Below, one piece after another: positions 44,846-54,830 of a DNA stretch of 64,000 nucleotides (position 1 is its first letter; every line of letters starts with the position of its first letter). This DNA comes from Prevotella histicola JCM 15637 = DNF00424 (lineage in GTDB: Bacteria; Bacteroidota; Bacteroidia; Bacteroidales; Bacteroidaceae), in contig NZ_BAJX01000003.1 in NCBI RefSeq assembly GCF_000613925.1, positions 1 through 64,000 of the forward strand. The letters are read 5' to 3'. A model generated the notes under the pieces. The model was not told where the DNA came from. It saw only the letters and a list, made by a program, of their open reading frames with translations, and made no database searches. A program made the translations under genes and the position numbers.

Positions 44846-45826
44846 ATGCGTAAATTGTTAACCTTTATAATCTTTATTGTTCCACTGCTGGCATATGCCC
44901 AGTCGTCTTTAACGATTGTTGAACTGAACACAGAGAACCTTTTTGATACTCGGCACGACTCTCTGAAGAATGACTTTGAATTCTTGCCAGACTCCCCTCG
45001 CCATTGGACAAGGACTAAATACTGGGAGAAACTGAACCGTATTGGGCAGGAGATTATCTCTTGTGGAGAAGACAGTATGGGTTGGAGATTACCTGATATA
45101 GTGGGATTGTGCGAGGTGGAGAATGATAGTGTGCTGTTTGATCTTACCAAACGTTCCCTTCTTCGTAAGGCTCGTTATGAGTATGTGATGACTTCTTCCA
45201 ACGATGAACGTGGTATTGACGTAGCCTTACTGTACTCTCCCTTTTCTTTCCGATTGATAAAAGCTGATACTCTAAAGGTACAACCTTTACGTGATATGCG
45301 TCCTACACGTGACATCCTACACGTAGAAGGAGAGATCGAAAATGGTGATACACTCCACATAATGCTTGTTCATGCACCGAGTAGGATGGGTGGTGAGCTT
45401 TATTCACGCCCCTTTCGTATGCATGTCGTTTCCCAGTTGTGTGAGTTTATTGAAGCTCTTCGCCGTCAGCAACCCGATGTAAAGATAATCATAATGGGCG
45501 ATTTTAATGATTATTCAGACAGCCCTTCGTTACGTATTGTGTATGCACATGGCTTCGTAAATGTAACAGCCAATGCTAAAGGACGGCATGGTGCAAAGGG
45601 TACTTACCGTTATCGTGGAGGATGGGGGAGTATTGATCATATTCTCGTAAGTGAGAATTTACAGCCCCAAGTCAGTCATTGTCATATTCATGATGCACCC
45701 TTCCTGCTTGAAGAAGATGCTAAATACGGTGGTGTGAAACCTCGTCGTAATTATAATGGTATGCGTTATAACAATGGGTTTAGCGACCATTTACCCCTGG
45801 TACTCCGAATGGTTATGAAGGAATAG
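44846..45826 (+). CDS. Exported endonuclease/exonuclease/phosphatase family protein
   Basis: 326 residues with a signal peptide (IIFIVPLLAYAQ). The DNase I/EEP fold is shown by VELNTENLFD, GLCEVEN, MGDFNDYSDSPS, SIDHILVS and the final FSDHLPLVL. Substrate is unknown; extracytoplasmic nuclease or phosphodiesterase are both possible. It lies 12 bp downstream of tyrA and is probably co-transcribed although unrelated in function. Confidence 0.88.
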   Translation: MRKLLTFIIFIVPLLAYAQSSLTIVELNTENLFDTRHDSLKNDFEFLPDSPRHWTRTKYWEKLNRIGQEIISCGEDSMGWRLPDIVGLCEVENDSVLFDLTKRSLLRKARYEYVMTSSNDERGIDVALLYSPFSFRLIKADTLKVQPLRDMRPTRDILHVEGEIENGDTLHIMLVHAPSRMGGELYSRPFRMHVVSQLCEFIEALRRQQPDVKIIIMGDFNDYSDSPSLRIVYAHGFVNVTANAKGRHGAKGTYRYRGGWGSIDHILVSENLQPQVSHCHIHDAPFLLEEDAKYGGVKPRRNYNGMRYNNGFSDHLPLVLRMVMKE

Positions 45827-45935
45827 ACTTAGTCTTTTTCTGCCAGAAAGATCTTTACAATAAATAAGCCATTGTTTTTTAAAAGGAGAAAGACAATTGA
45901 TAAAATATGCCTTTATAACCTTCTGTTATACAGAA

Positions 45936-46083
45936 GGTTATAAAGAGACTTCTAAAAGGGCATCTTTTACGCTTCAAAAGGGCGTCTTTTACATGTTAAA
46001 AGGGCACCTTTTGCAATGTAAAAGGTGCCCTTTTGCGATGCTAATGAGCATCTATTGATTTCATGAAGTGAATTTTTGTTACA
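45936..46083 (+). repeat. 148-bp five-palindrome element, copy 4
   Basis: Units start at 45954, 45976, 45998, 46020 and 46042; the first four are AAAAGGGCATCTTTT, AAAAGGGCGTCTTTT, AAAAGGGCACCTTTT and AAAAGGTGCCCTTTT, and the fifth is degenerate (TAATGAGCATCTATT). The left end is GGTTATAAAGAG and the right end GAATTTTTGTTACA. Its last base touches the stop codon of the minus-strand gene at 46084. Confidence 0.92.
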
Positions 46084-46866
46084 TCAGAAGTTGATACTTA
46101 ACCCTGCTTCAACAGAATTATAGAACTTTCTTATAGGGACTATTGGTGCCGTATCATAGATGCAACGATAAGCTCCGTTTATACCAATGGTAGGTGTAAT
46201 GTTGTATTTAAGATCTACAGCACCACCAAATCGCGCTTCCTTAAAGTAGCTGTCGGGTTTCGCCTGATGGATGACTGTGGTTGTCAGATCCCATTTGTCA
46301 CCTATCTGTTGCCTAAAACTCAAGGATAGGTGTGTTTTGATACTACGGCTATAGACATGTAATTCTGGAGGGTTAGGGGTTGGATCTTTCCATTTCTCGA
46401 ACTCGTAAAACAAGCCGACAGCTGCGAACATTAGGAACTTTTCCTTATTTACAAGTCGATAACGTGACTGTAGACCAGCAGAAATCTTGTATTCCATTCC
46501 TCTACTGTCTGCCCATTGCGATTCTGCATAAGGATAGACTTCAAAGGCACGGGTCAGGAGATAACGGTACTCAACGTGTACATGTCCACCGCTCATTGTA
46601 ACCTTGTTGCCATAAGTTGAGAACTCTAACTTGTTGATAAGGTTGATAACGCGTCTATGCTTTATCAAGATGTTTAAGTTAGCTGTGTTCTTTATGGTTA
46701 GGATATTCTCAGACTCTGTCTTGAAATCTACGACAGGTAAGAGGGAACCTTGTATGGTTTTCGTACTGTCAATATCCAGTGTCAGATTCTCCGTAAAGAG
46801 CATTTGTGAATATATCGGTAAGTGAAACGATAATATTAATAAGGAGAAAAGTACTTTCTTCTTCAT
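46084..46866 (-). CDS. Outer-membrane beta-barrel protein, DUF481-like
   Basis: 260 residues with a signal peptide (LLILSFHLPIYSQ). The mature part is a run of alternating strands (INKLEFSTYGNKVTMSGG; HVHVEYRYLLTRAFEVYPY; LSLSFRQQIGDKWDLTTTV) ending in an aromatic-terminated strand (VEAGLSINF), the signal for BAM insertion. The pattern is like DUF481 (YdiY-type) barrels; function unknown. The stop abuts a 148-bp element. Confidence 0.77.
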   Translation of the reverse strand: MKKKVLFSLLILSFHLPIYSQMLFTENLTLDIDSTKTIQGSLLPVVDFKTESENILTIKNTANLNILIKHRRVINLINKLEFSTYGNKVTMSGGHVHVEYRYLLTRAFEVYPYAESQWADSRGMEYKISAGLQSRYRLVNKEKFLMFAAVGLFYEFEKWKDPTPNPPELHVYSRSIKTHLSLSFRQQIGDKWDLTTTVIHQAKPDSYFKEARFGGAVDLKYNITPTIGINGAYRCIYDTAPIVPIRKFYNSVEAGLSINF

Positions 46867-46908
46867 GTATGCAAGTAGCTTTATATGTTATTTACTTGAA
46901 AAAAAGAA

Positions 46909-46938
46909 GGGGCGTACGGATCCGTGCGCCCCACCTTT
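46909..46938 (-). terminator. Terminator of the coiled-coil exported protein gene
   Basis: GGGGCG/CGCCCC arms around ACGGATCCGT (46909-46932). Read on the minus strand it is followed by a T run (46901-46905 complement), so it ends the gene at 46958. Confidence 0.78.
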
Positions 46939-46957
46939 TATTCAGATTTCTTGAATA

Positions 46958-47374
46958 TTACTTGTTGATAATCTCTACTTTCTTATTCAATTGGTCAAGC
47001 TTGTCTTGAAGTTTGGCAATCTTCTTCTCCATTTTGCTTAGTTCTTTCTGGCTCTTTGCCAACTTCTTATTAACGTCTTTGGTAGCCTCTAGCTTCTTAA
47101 CAGTGTCCTTAGCATCCTTTACAGTGCTTGCAGGATCACCTGCGTTGAAGTCGGTTGTGGCTGTATTTGCATCTGCATTAATACCTGCAGCCTTGTTAGA
47201 AAGAGCATCACATTCAAGCTTTTTCTTCTCATAGTCAAGCTGCATCTTGTTGAGTTTGGCTGTGAGATCAAGAACTTTCTGCTGATCTTTCAAGTTATTG
47301 ACTGTTGTGTTACTCTGAGAAAAACCACAAACGGTTATTAATGTCATGATTGTAATTAAAAATAATCTTCTCAT
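46958..47374 (-). CDS. Exported coiled-coil protein
   Basis: 138 residues: signal peptide (LITIMTLITVCGFSQ), then two Lys/Glu/Leu-rich coiled-coil segments (LTAKLNKMQLDYEKKKLE; and ELSKMEKKIAKLQDKLDQL) joined by an Asn/Ala/Asp stretch. No family recognised. The make-up suggests a periplasmic spacer or oligomeric protein. Confidence 0.77.
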   Translation of the reverse strand: MRRLFLITIMTLITVCGFSQSNTTVNNLKDQQKVLDLTAKLNKMQLDYEKKKLECDALSNKAAGINADANTATTDFNAGDPASTVKDAKDTVKKLEATKDVNKKLAKSQKELSKMEKKIAKLQDKLDQLNKKVEIINK

Positions 47375-47465
47375 AATTTCCTTCTTTGATTAGTGATATA
47401 ATGCTTATTTTAATTCGTTTCTTTTGAAATATATACTTTTTCTTACCTCTCCAGTAGTACAGAGT

Positions 47466-48332
47466 TTAGTGAATAGAGTCTGTTGGCTGATGAGACTTGC
47501 TGTTTGATTCAGAGTGATCGTTACCCAAACCGATATTGTCTAACAGTCCGTCCAATGCACTACCCAGCATGTTCTCGATAGCGCTGGCGGCAGGCTTGAC
47601 AACATTGTCCTGTATGATCTTTTGTGCTTTACGCTTGATCTGATCTTCCACCTTTACTTCCGACTGTTTGTAATATTGCTTAGCGGCTTCCTGAAGGTCA
47701 TCTTCATCAACTGTAAAAATATGTCCCAGAAGTCCTAAAGAGACGATATGATCCTTGCCACCATAGTTTACTTTACCCGTAGAGTATATGATATGGTTGT
47801 CTACTGTGACGAGATTGTCAACTGCAGTCTTGATGACTTTTCCTGCAAAAGCGTTGCTGATGCTTCTGAAGGCATTGTCAATGAATTCGTCACCAGTAGT
47901 GTTTGTACTATCATTGACAGCGTCATTGACAGTCTTTGTGATGACCCCAGAAAGTGCATCCTTGTGCTGTTCGGGCTTTGGACACGTAATAATCAGTACT
48001 GCAACGAGGGCAATTAGTGCTATCAGAATGCCCAATAGGCAACCAGTATGATTCTTTTTAGGAGAATTTTGCTGCTGAACAGTATTCTCTTGTTGCGCTG
48101 TCTGCTCTATGGGAGTAGCTTCTACAAAGGGAACTTCCTGTGGTTGTCTCTCTACATCGGCAGGATTCTTTCCTTCCAAGATGGCACGTAGTTCCTCTAC
48201 TTGCCAAGCTGGGACCCATTGTGTACCCTCAGCTGGCATAACCAAGGTTGTTGCCTGGAGGTTACGTTCTGCCAGTTCGGAGAGGCTATAAGGTCCCCGT
48301 TTCTCTTTATCTATTTCTATGTAATATTCCAT
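47466..48332 (-). CDS. GYF_2 domain membrane protein
   Basis: 288 residues. A GYF_2 (DUF4339) domain at 1-55 (YYIEIDKEKRGPYSLSEL; TLVMPAEGTQWVPAWQV) is followed by a Gln/Glu-rich linker, one membrane segment (about 97-116, CLLGILIALIALVAVLII) and a C-terminal domain of unknown fold with the segment HIIYSTGKVNYGGKDHIVSLGLLGHIF. The GYF_2 domain probably binds a peptide in the cytoplasm. Function unknown. Confidence 0.82.
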   Translation of the reverse strand: MEYYIEIDKEKRGPYSLSELAERNLQATTLVMPAEGTQWVPAWQVEELRAILEGKNPADVERQPQEVPFVEATPIEQTAQQENTVQQQNSPKKNHTGCLLGILIALIALVAVLIITCPKPEQHKDALSGVITKTVNDAVNDSTNTTGDEFIDNAFRSISNAFAGKVIKTAVDNLVTVDNHIIYSTGKVNYGGKDHIVSLGLLGHIFTVDEDDLQEAAKQYYKQSEVKVEDQIKRKAQKIIQDNVVKPAASAIENMLGSALDGLLDNIGLGNDHSESNSKSHQPTDSIH

Positions 48333-48705
48333 ATCTGCTTTATAATATAATAAGGTGTATTACAAAGCGACCTTATTTGCCACTGTCTACTACCTGTAAG
48401 TTCTTAATGGCTGCGAAGTTATATATTATTTCGGGATTGGCAAAGAATTCTAACCAATTTTTATCTATTAGTTATGGAAATATATGTAAGTAGGCATTTG
48501 TATGAGTAGAGCGTGTTATTTGGGCTGTTATAATAAGTTTATTTTTAAATATTCATCTATATATTCCCCAGTAATTCATACTTCTGTATGAGAAAAGTTT
48601 AAGAGTTTTTTGGTTATAAGTGATGTGGAATAAGAAAAAATGTAGTACATTTGCTGCGTTAAAAATATAATAATAAATAGATTAATCATAAACAAATAAC
48701 GAAAG
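48333..48705. other. Divergent intergenic region
   Basis: AT-rich space between the GYF_2 gene (minus) and the DUF421 gene (plus). The only site I can name is the plus-strand promoter box TACATTTG at 48646-48653. Confidence 0.55.
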
Positions 48706-49416
48706 ATGATTGATTTAATTCAGCCCTACATTGGTATCGCTACCAAACTAATAGTTGGTATGTTAGGCATTTTGGCCTTCTTGCGTATAACAGGAAAGGC
48801 ACAAATGGGACAGTTGACACCGCTTGATACAGTGAGTGCGTTTGTGATTGGTGCGTTAGTCGGTGGTGTGTTGTACAATCCAGACATGACGATATGGCAT
48901 CTTATATTTGCCTTTGCAGTATGGACAGGCTTTAATATGTTTGTTCGTTTCTGTATGCGCTTTTCTAGTTTACGTCATTTCATAAAGGGAGAAAGTGTTT
49001 TCCTTGTGAAAAATGGTGTTATTAACTTCAAGAATTTTAAGCGTAATAGCCTTGAAATGGAACAGTTCCGAGTTATGTTAAGGCAAAAAGGAATCTTCTC
49101 AATGTTTGATGTTGAGGATGTGTTGTTTGAATCAAATGGTTCAGTAACAGTCCTTTCTCCAGGTGAGACATCTAATTCTTTCCTATTTGTGAATAACGGT
49201 GAACTTATAGAACATAGCTTAACACAGTGTAACCGTTCACGTGCATGGGTGTTGAAGGCTATCAAACGTAATGGCTTTGATGGTCCAGCAGACTTGTTCT
49301 GTATGGAATGGACACCTCATAAAGGTTTCTATTTCGTTTCATATGCCGGTGATGTGAAACGTGGAAAGGACGAGATTGATGCAGAGGAGATTGATGCAGA
49401 TAATGCACAAGTGTAG
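48706..49416 (+). CDS. DUF421 (YetF-like) membrane protein
   Basis: 236 residues: three hydrophobic segments in the first 85 residues (LIVGMLGILAFLRITGKAQ; VSAFVIGALVGGVLY; LIFAFAVWTGFNMFVRF) and a cytoplasmic alpha/beta domain (KNGVINFKNFKRNSLEMEQF; LRQKGIFSMFDVEDVLFE). This matches DUF421, whose Bacillus members support spore or stress functions; the role here is unknown. It has its own promoter and terminator. Confidence 0.88.
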   Translation: MIDLIQPYIGIATKLIVGMLGILAFLRITGKAQMGQLTPLDTVSAFVIGALVGGVLYNPDMTIWHLIFAFAVWTGFNMFVRFCMRFSSLRHFIKGESVFLVKNGVINFKNFKRNSLEMEQFRVMLRQKGIFSMFDVEDVLFESNGSVTVLSPGETSNSFLFVNNGELIEHSLTQCNRSRAWVLKAIKRNGFDGPADLFCMEWTPHKGFYFVSYAGDVKRGKDEIDAEEIDADNAQV

Positions 49417-49451
49417 ACAATATCTATTCTTTTGCGAATTATAGAACGAAG

Positions 49452-49492
49452 AAGACCGAGGATGAGATTATCTCACCTTGGTCTTTCTTTTT
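49452..49492 (+). terminator. Terminator after the DUF421 gene
   Basis: AAGACCGAGG-TGAGA (49452-49467) pairs with TCTCA-CCTTGGTCTT (49471-49485), followed by a T tract. Confidence 0.88.
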
Positions 49493-49635
49493 TGCACAAA
49501 GGGTATTTATGTGCGCATGAATAGGTGAAAGGTGTTTTAAAATATTTTAAAATAGTGTCGTCTGGCTTGTAATTTTGTTTTCCTTTTTACTATCTTTGTA
49601 AAATAGAATAGGAAATAAGAATACTTTTAATAACA

Positions 49636-50979
49636 ATGTTTGAGAATTTAAGTGATCGTCTTGAACGCTCTTTTAAGATACTGAAGGGTGAAGGAAAGAT
49701 AACAGAAATAAACGTAGCAGAGACCCTGAAAGATGTGCGCAGAGCGCTACTCGATGCCGATGTTAACTATAAGGTAGCTAAGACCTTTACAGACACAGTA
49801 AAGCAGAAAGCATTAGGTATGAATGTGCTTACAGCCGTTAAACCAGGACAACTCATGGTGAAGATTGTTCATGATGAGCTGGCTGAATTGATGGGAGGTG
49901 AGTCTGTAGGGTTGAATCTGGCTAATCGTCCTGCTATTATCTTGATGAGTGGTTTACAAGGTTCTGGTAAAACAACTTTCACAGGTAAGTTAGCTCATCT
50001 GTTGAAGACGAAGGAACATAAGAATCCTTTGTTGGTTGCATGTGATGTTTATCGTCCTGCTGCTATTGATCAGTTGAAGGTTGTTGGCGAACAGGTAGGT
50101 GTTCCTGTATATAGCGAGCCTGAGAATAAGAATGTAAATGAGATAGCTGATCACGCACTTGCTGAGGCTAAAGCCAAAGGAAATGACGTGGTTATCATTG
50201 ATACTGCTGGTCGTTTGGCTGTTGATGAGGAGATGATGAATGAGATCGAGAGTCTCAAAAATCATGTAAATCCTGATGAAACCCTGTTTGTTGTTGACTC
50301 AATGACGGGTCAAGATGCAGTAAATACAGCAAAAGAGTTCAATGACCGGTTGGACTTCGATGGTGTTGTTCTCACTAAGTTAGACGGTGATACACGTGGC
50401 GGTGCTGCATTGTCAATCCGGACTGTGGTCACAAAACCAATCAAGTTCATTGGTACGGGTGAGAAGATGGGAGCTATTGATGTGTTCCATCCTGGGCGTA
50501 TGGCTGACCGTATCTTGGGTATGGGTGATGTTGTTTCGCTTGTTGAGCGTGCACAAGAGCAGTTTGATGAAGAAGAAGCTAAACGTTTACAAAAGAAGAT
50601 ACAGAAGAACCAGTTTGATTTTAATGATTTCTACAATCAGATACAACAGATAAAGAAGATGGGTAACCTCAAGGATCTTGCATCAATGATTCCTGGTGTA
50701 GGGAAGGCTATCCGTGATGTTGATATTGATGATAATGCCTTTAAGGGTATTGAAGCAATCATTCAGAGTATGACTCCAAAGGAGCGTACTAATCCAGAAC
50801 TGCTTAATAACTCACGCCGACAGCGCATAGCAAAAGGTTCTGGTACGAATATACAAGAAGTGAACCGGCTTATTAAGCAGTTTGATCAGACTCGTAAGAT
50901 GATGAAAATGGTGACGGGATCAAAGATGGCAGGTATGATGAGTCGCATGAAAGGAATGCCTGGAATGCCGAAGATGTGA
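49636..50979 (+). CDS. ffh: Signal recognition particle protein Ffh
   Basis: GTPase that binds signal sequences and delivers ribosomes to the membrane. 447 residues: N domain (1-95), G domain with GLQGSGKTT (106-114), DVYRPAA, DTAGRL and TKLDGD, then the Met-rich M domain ending with [16 protein letters not shown]. Typical length. It is followed 40 bp later by folD. Confidence 0.98.
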   Translation: MFENLSDRLERSFKILKGEGKITEINVAETLKDVRRALLDADVNYKVAKTFTDTVKQKALGMNVLTAVKPGQLMVKIVHDELAELMGGESVGLNLANRPAIILMSGLQGSGKTTFTGKLAHLLKTKEHKNPLLVACDVYRPAAIDQLKVVGEQVGVPVYSEPENKNVNEIADHALAEAKAKGNDVVIIDTAGRLAVDEEMMNEIESLKNHVNPDETLFVVDSMTGQDAVNTAKEFNDRLDFDGVVLTKLDGDTRGGAALSIRTVVTKPIKFIGTGEKMGAIDVFHPGRMADRILGMGDVVSLVERAQEQFDEEEAKRLQKKIQKNQFDFNDFYNQIQQIKKMGNLKDLASMIPGVGKAIRDVDIDDNAFKGIEAIIQSMTPKERTNPELLNNSRRQRIAKGSGTNIQEVNRLIKQFDQTRKMMKMVTGSKMAGMMSRMKGMPGMPKM

Positions 50980-51019
50980 CAATTTTTTTGTTAAATAATA
51001 TAATCTATTAATGTAAACT

Positions 51020-51904
51020 ATGGAATATCAGTTAATTGACGGAAAGGCAACAGCATCCGCTATTAAGCAAAGTATAGCGGAAGAAGTGAAAACTATAGTT
51101 GCCGCAGGTGGTAGACAACCTCATTTAGCAGCCATCTTAGTAGGACATGATGGTGGCAGTGAAACGTATGTTAAGAACAAAGTTATTGCTTGTGAACAAT
51201 GTGGCTTTAAGTCTACGCTTATGCGTTATGAAGCTGATGTTACAGAAGAAGAACTGTTAGCATGTGTTGATAAGTTAAACAAGGATGAGGATGTTGATGG
51301 TTTTATAGTTCAACTTCCTTTGCCAAAACACATAGATGAACAAAAGATAATCATGGCGATAGACTATCGCAAGGATGTTGATGGCTTTCATCCCATCAAT
51401 GTTGGACGTATGTCAATAGGTCTTCCATGTTTTATCTCTGCTACACCATTAGGAATTTTGACACTCTTGCAGCATTATCATATAGAGACTTCTGGGAAAA
51501 AATGCGTTATATTGGGTCGTAGTAACATCGTTGGTAAGCCTATGGCACAGCTGATGATGCAGAAACAATATGGTGATGCTACTGTGACTGTGTGTCATTC
51601 TCATTCAAAAGATTTGAAGAAAGAATGTCAAGAAGCTGATATTATCATTGCTGCTATTGGTCGGCCAGACTTTGTAACAGCAGATATGGTGAAGAAAGGT
51701 GCAGTTGTTATTGATGTTGGTACAACGAGAGTACCAGATCCAACACGTAAGAGTGGCTTCCGATTGAATGGTGATGTGAAGTTTGATGAGGTAGCTCCGC
51801 TTTGTTCATATATAACTCCTGTTCCAGGTGGAGTCGGTCCGATGACCATTTGTTCATTAATGAAGAATACGCTTGCTGCAGGCAAAAAAGAATATTATAA
51901 GTAA
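51020..51904 (+). CDS. folD: Methylenetetrahydrofolate dehydrogenase/cyclohydrolase
   Basis: Bifunctional one-carbon enzyme converting 5,10-methylene-THF to 10-formyl-THF. 294 residues with the substrate site SETYVKNK (catalytic Lys), VQLPLPKH, the NADP-binding [14 protein letters not shown] and the end motif [12 protein letters not shown]. Its stop overlaps the start of the next small gene (TAATG). Confidence 0.97.
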   Translation: MEYQLIDGKATASAIKQSIAEEVKTIVAAGGRQPHLAAILVGHDGGSETYVKNKVIACEQCGFKSTLMRYEADVTEEELLACVDKLNKDEDVDGFIVQLPLPKHIDEQKIIMAIDYRKDVDGFHPINVGRMSIGLPCFISATPLGILTLLQHYHIETSGKKCVILGRSNIVGKPMAQLMMQKQYGDATVTVCHSHSKDLKKECQEADIIIAAIGRPDFVTADMVKKGAVVIDVGTTRVPDPTRKSGFRLNGDVKFDEVAPLCSYITPVPGGVGPMTICSLMKNTLAAGKKEYYK

Positions 51905-52083
51905 TGACAGCAGATGAATATTTCCACTTAGGTAATGAATGTCGCAAAAAAGGTGATTGGCAAAATGCATTAGTTAATTATATGGAAGCCATAGAGTTGG
52001 ATCCAGACTCTCCGGCTGTTGCGGCAAAAGAGATGTTGGAAGATATTCTCAACTTTTATAACAAGGATGCATATAATCCTTAA
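51904..52083 (+). CDS. 59-residue TPR-like protein between folD and the kor genes
   Basis: ATG 51904-51906, overlapping the folD stop, to TAA 52081-52083. The product is one TPR-like helix pair plus a tail: DEYFHLGNECRKKGDWQNAL and VNYMEAIELDPDSPAVAAKE, with the classic TPR residues (Leu, Gly, Ala, Tyr, Ala, Pro) in place. The overlap with folD, and 12 bp to the ferredoxin gene, argue that it is translated. It could assist assembly of the oxidoreductase complex; that is conjecture. Confidence 0.8.
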   Translation: MTADEYFHLGNECRKKGDWQNALVNYMEAIELDPDSPAVAAKEMLEDILNFYNKDAYNP

Positions 52084-52095
52084 AATACAAAAACT

Positions 52096-52329
52096 ATGAG
52101 CAAGATGAAAGGTGCCATCGTAGTGAACACTGATCGGTGCAAGGGATGCCAGTTGTGTATCGTCGCATGTCCGAAAGATGTGATTGCCCTGGCTCAGAAA
52201 AAAGTTAATGTCCACGGATATCCGTATGTAGAATCAGCTGTTCCCGATAATTGTATCGGATGTGCTGCTTGTGCAACTGTTTGTCCAGATGGTTGTATTA
52301 CGGTTTATCGTAAGAAAGTGGAGGAATAA
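52096..52329 (+). CDS. korD: 2-oxoacid:ferredoxin oxidoreductase delta subunit (2x[4Fe-4S] ferredoxin)
   Basis: 77 residues with two CxxCxxCxxxCP motifs (Cys15, 18, 21, 25 and Cys53, 56, 59, 63) ligating two [4Fe-4S] clusters that carry electrons out of the complex. First gene of the korD-A-B-C order, with 2, 17 and 41 bp gaps. Confidence 0.92.
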   Translation: MSKMKGAIVVNTDRCKGCQLCIVACPKDVIALAQKKVNVHGYPYVESAVPDNCIGCAACATVCPDGCITVYRKKVEE

Positions 52330-52331
52330 TT

Positions 52332-53417
52332 ATGGTAGAACAAGATGTTAAGTTAATGAAGGGGAATGAGGCTATTGCTCATGCCGCAATACGTTGTGGT
52401 GCGGATGGGTATTTTGGCTATCCTATTACCCCTCAGAGTGAGATAATTGAGACTCTGGCTGCATTAAAGCCGTGGGAAACTACAGGTATGGTTGTCCTTC
52501 AGGCTGAAAGTGAAGTCGCTTCTATTAATATGATCTATGGTGGTGCAGGTGCCGGAAAGAGGGTACTTACGAGTTCTTCATCGCCTGGTGTCGCATTAAT
52601 GCAGGAAGGAATCAGCTATATGGCAGGTGCAGAGCTACCTGGCGTGTTTGTAAATGTGCAACGTGGTGGTCCAGGTCTTGGTACTATACAGCCAAGTCAG
52701 AGTGACTATTTCCAGGCTACACGTGGTGGTGGTAATGGTGACTATAATGTTATTGTACTAGCCCCGAACTCTGTACAGGAGATGGCGGATTTCGTTGATC
52801 TAGCTTTTGAGTTGGCCTTTAAATATCGTAATCCCGCTATGATTTTATCAGATGGTGTTATTGGTCAGATGATGGAGAAAGTTATTCTTCCACCAATGAA
52901 GCCGCGCCGGACTGAAGAACAGATTCAAAAAGAGTGCCCTTGGGCCTCAATGGGACGTAGTGGCGATAGAAAACCAAATATAATCACTTCGTTAGAGCTT
53001 AAACCAGAAGTAATGGAAGTACGTAACCTTCATCTTCAAGAGAAGTATCGACAGATTCGAGAGAATGAGGTTCGTTTTGAATCACATCTATGTGAAGATG
53101 CTGATTACGTTATTGTAAGCTTTGGTAGTGCTGCTCGTATCGGTGAAAAGGCCGTAGAACTGGCTCGCGAACGAGGCCTGAAAGTCGGATTATTCCGCCC
53201 AATAACCTTATGGCCTTTCCCAAGTAAGCAAATTGCAGAGCTTTGTAAGGGAAAGAAAGGTGTTCTTGTCAGTGAAATTAATGCTGGCCAGATGGTGCAG
53301 GATGTACGTTTGGCAATTAATGGGGCATTACCTGTTGAGCACTTTGGACGTTTAGGTGGTATCGTTCCGGACCCCGAGGAGATTGTTAAGGCTCTTGAAG
53401 AGAAGTTGGTTAAGTAA
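52332..53417 (+). CDS. korA: 2-oxoacid:ferredoxin oxidoreductase alpha subunit (KorA/VorB)
   Basis: 361-residue alpha subunit: GNEAIAHAAIRCGADGYFGYPITP binds at the active-site entrance, QAESEVASINMIYGGAGAGKR is the pyrimidine-side segment, and VQRGGPGLGTIQPSQSDYFQA is conserved. The complex oxidatively decarboxylates 2-oxoglutarate (Kor) or branched-chain 2-oxoacids (Vor) to acyl-CoA with reduction of ferredoxin, or runs in reverse. Sequence does not settle the substrate; 2-oxoglutarate is plausible for an anaerobe with a split TCA cycle. Confidence 0.9.
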   Translation: MVEQDVKLMKGNEAIAHAAIRCGADGYFGYPITPQSEIIETLAALKPWETTGMVVLQAESEVASINMIYGGAGAGKRVLTSSSSPGVALMQEGISYMAGAELPGVFVNVQRGGPGLGTIQPSQSDYFQATRGGGNGDYNVIVLAPNSVQEMADFVDLAFELAFKYRNPAMILSDGVIGQMMEKVILPPMKPRRTEEQIQKECPWASMGRSGDRKPNIITSLELKPEVMEVRNLHLQEKYRQIRENEVRFESHLCEDADYVIVSFGSAARIGEKAVELARERGLKVGLFRPITLWPFPSKQIAELCKGKKGVLVSEINAGQMVQDVRLAINGALPVEHFGRLGGIVPDPEEIVKALEEKLVK

Positions 53418-53434
53418 GTTGGGAGGAGTATATT

Positions 53435-54202
53435 ATGGCAAATGATATAATATCACCAGAGAATCTGGTGTATAAGAAGCCGACACTTATGAATGATACA
53501 ACCATGCATTACTGTCCTGGTTGCTCACATGGCGTGGTTCATAAGTTAGTTGCAGAAGTAATAGAAGAGATGGGTATGAGTGACAAGACTATAGGCGTTT
53601 GTCCTGTTGGTTGTGCTGTGTTTGCTTATCGTTATCTTGATATCGATTGGCAAGAAGCCCCTCATGGTCGTGCTCCAGCTGTCGCAACAGGTGTGAAACG
53701 ACTATGGCCAGACCGTTTAGTCTTTACTTATCAAGGAGATGGAGACTTAGCTTGTATTGGTACAGCTGAGACTATTCATGCTTTAAACCGAGGAGAAAAT
53801 ATTCCTATTATCTTCATCAATAATGCCATTTATGGTATGACAGGTGGACAAATGGCACCAACAACTCTCTTAGGACAGAAGACTGCAACATGTCCTTACG
53901 GACGTGATCCAGAGTTGCATGGCTATAATTTGAATATTACAGAGTTAGCAAGTCATCTTAAGGGAACATGTTATGTAACTCGTCAAAGTGTAGATACTGT
54001 TGCCTCTATTAATAAGGCAAAGCGTGCTATCCGCAAGGCTTTTGAAGCAAGTATGCAAGGTAAAGGAAGCTCTTTGATTGAAATTGTTGCTACTTGTAAC
54101 AGTGGTTGGAAGCTTTCACCAGTTAAAGCCAATGAGTGGATGCGTGAGAATATGTTCCCAGAGTATGAAAAGGGAGATCTGAAAGATACGACAGGATTAT
54201 AA
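53435..54202 (+). CDS. korB: 2-oxoacid:ferredoxin oxidoreductase beta subunit (TPP-binding)
   Basis: 255 residues carrying the thiamine diphosphate site: GDGD (101-104) and NNAIYGMTGGQ (129-139) coordinate Mg and diphosphate. CPGC (27-30) and further Cys bind the proximal [4Fe-4S] cluster. Forms the catalytic heart with the alpha subunit. Confidence 0.93.
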   Translation: MANDIISPENLVYKKPTLMNDTTMHYCPGCSHGVVHKLVAEVIEEMGMSDKTIGVCPVGCAVFAYRYLDIDWQEAPHGRAPAVATGVKRLWPDRLVFTYQGDGDLACIGTAETIHALNRGENIPIIFINNAIYGMTGGQMAPTTLLGQKTATCPYGRDPELHGYNLNITELASHLKGTCYVTRQSVDTVASINKAKRAIRKAFEASMQGKGSSLIEIVATCNSGWKLSPVKANEWMRENMFPEYEKGDLKDTTGL

Positions 54203-54243
54203 AGTTCTTCGTTACTTAAGCTCCTATATAATTAAGGTGTAAA

Positions 54244-54786
54244 ATGAAAAAAGAGATAATAATTAGTGGCTTCGGTGGCCAGGGCGTTCTCTCTATGGGT
54301 AAAATCCTCGCCTATTCGGGGCTCATGGAAGACAAGGAAATAACCTGGATGCCAGCTTATGGACCGGAACAACGTGGTGGTACGGCCAATGTAACGGTAA
54401 TTGTTAGCGATGATCGCATATCTTCCCCAATCCTTAGTAAGTATGATGTGGCTATTGTCTTGAACCAACCTTCATTAGATAAGTTTGAACCAAAGGTAAA
54501 ACCTGGTGGTATTTTGATTTATGATGGTTATGGAGTTATTAGCCCTCCTAAGCGTAAGGACATAACAGTTTATCGTGTTAATGCGATGGATAAGGCTGCA
54601 GAGATGAAGAATGCAAAAGTCTTCAATATGATAGTTCTAGGCGGATTGCTTAAGGTTTGTCCCGTTGTAAGTACTGATGGACTGAAGAAAGCACTCTTCA
54701 AAAGTCTTCCAGAACGCCATCATGGCTTGATTCCGCTGAATATGCAAGCTGTGGAAGAAGGCATGAAGATAATTGCTCAGCAGTAA
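54244..54786 (+). CDS. korC: 2-oxoacid:ferredoxin oxidoreductase gamma subunit
   Basis: 180 residues: ISGFGGQGVLSMGKILAYSG at the N-terminus is the CoA-site signature of the gamma domain, followed by MPAYGPEQRGGTANVTVIVS. Last gene of the cluster, followed by a terminator. Confidence 0.92.
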   Translation: MKKEIIISGFGGQGVLSMGKILAYSGLMEDKEITWMPAYGPEQRGGTANVTVIVSDDRISSPILSKYDVAIVLNQPSLDKFEPKVKPGGILIYDGYGVISPPKRKDITVYRVNAMDKAAEMKNAKVFNMIVLGGLLKVCPVVSTDGLKKALFKSLPERHHGLIPLNMQAVEEGMKIIAQQ

Positions 54787-54830
54787 AACTAAAAGTAAAA
54801 CCTGATTTTTTATAACTCTCTAATTTGTTT

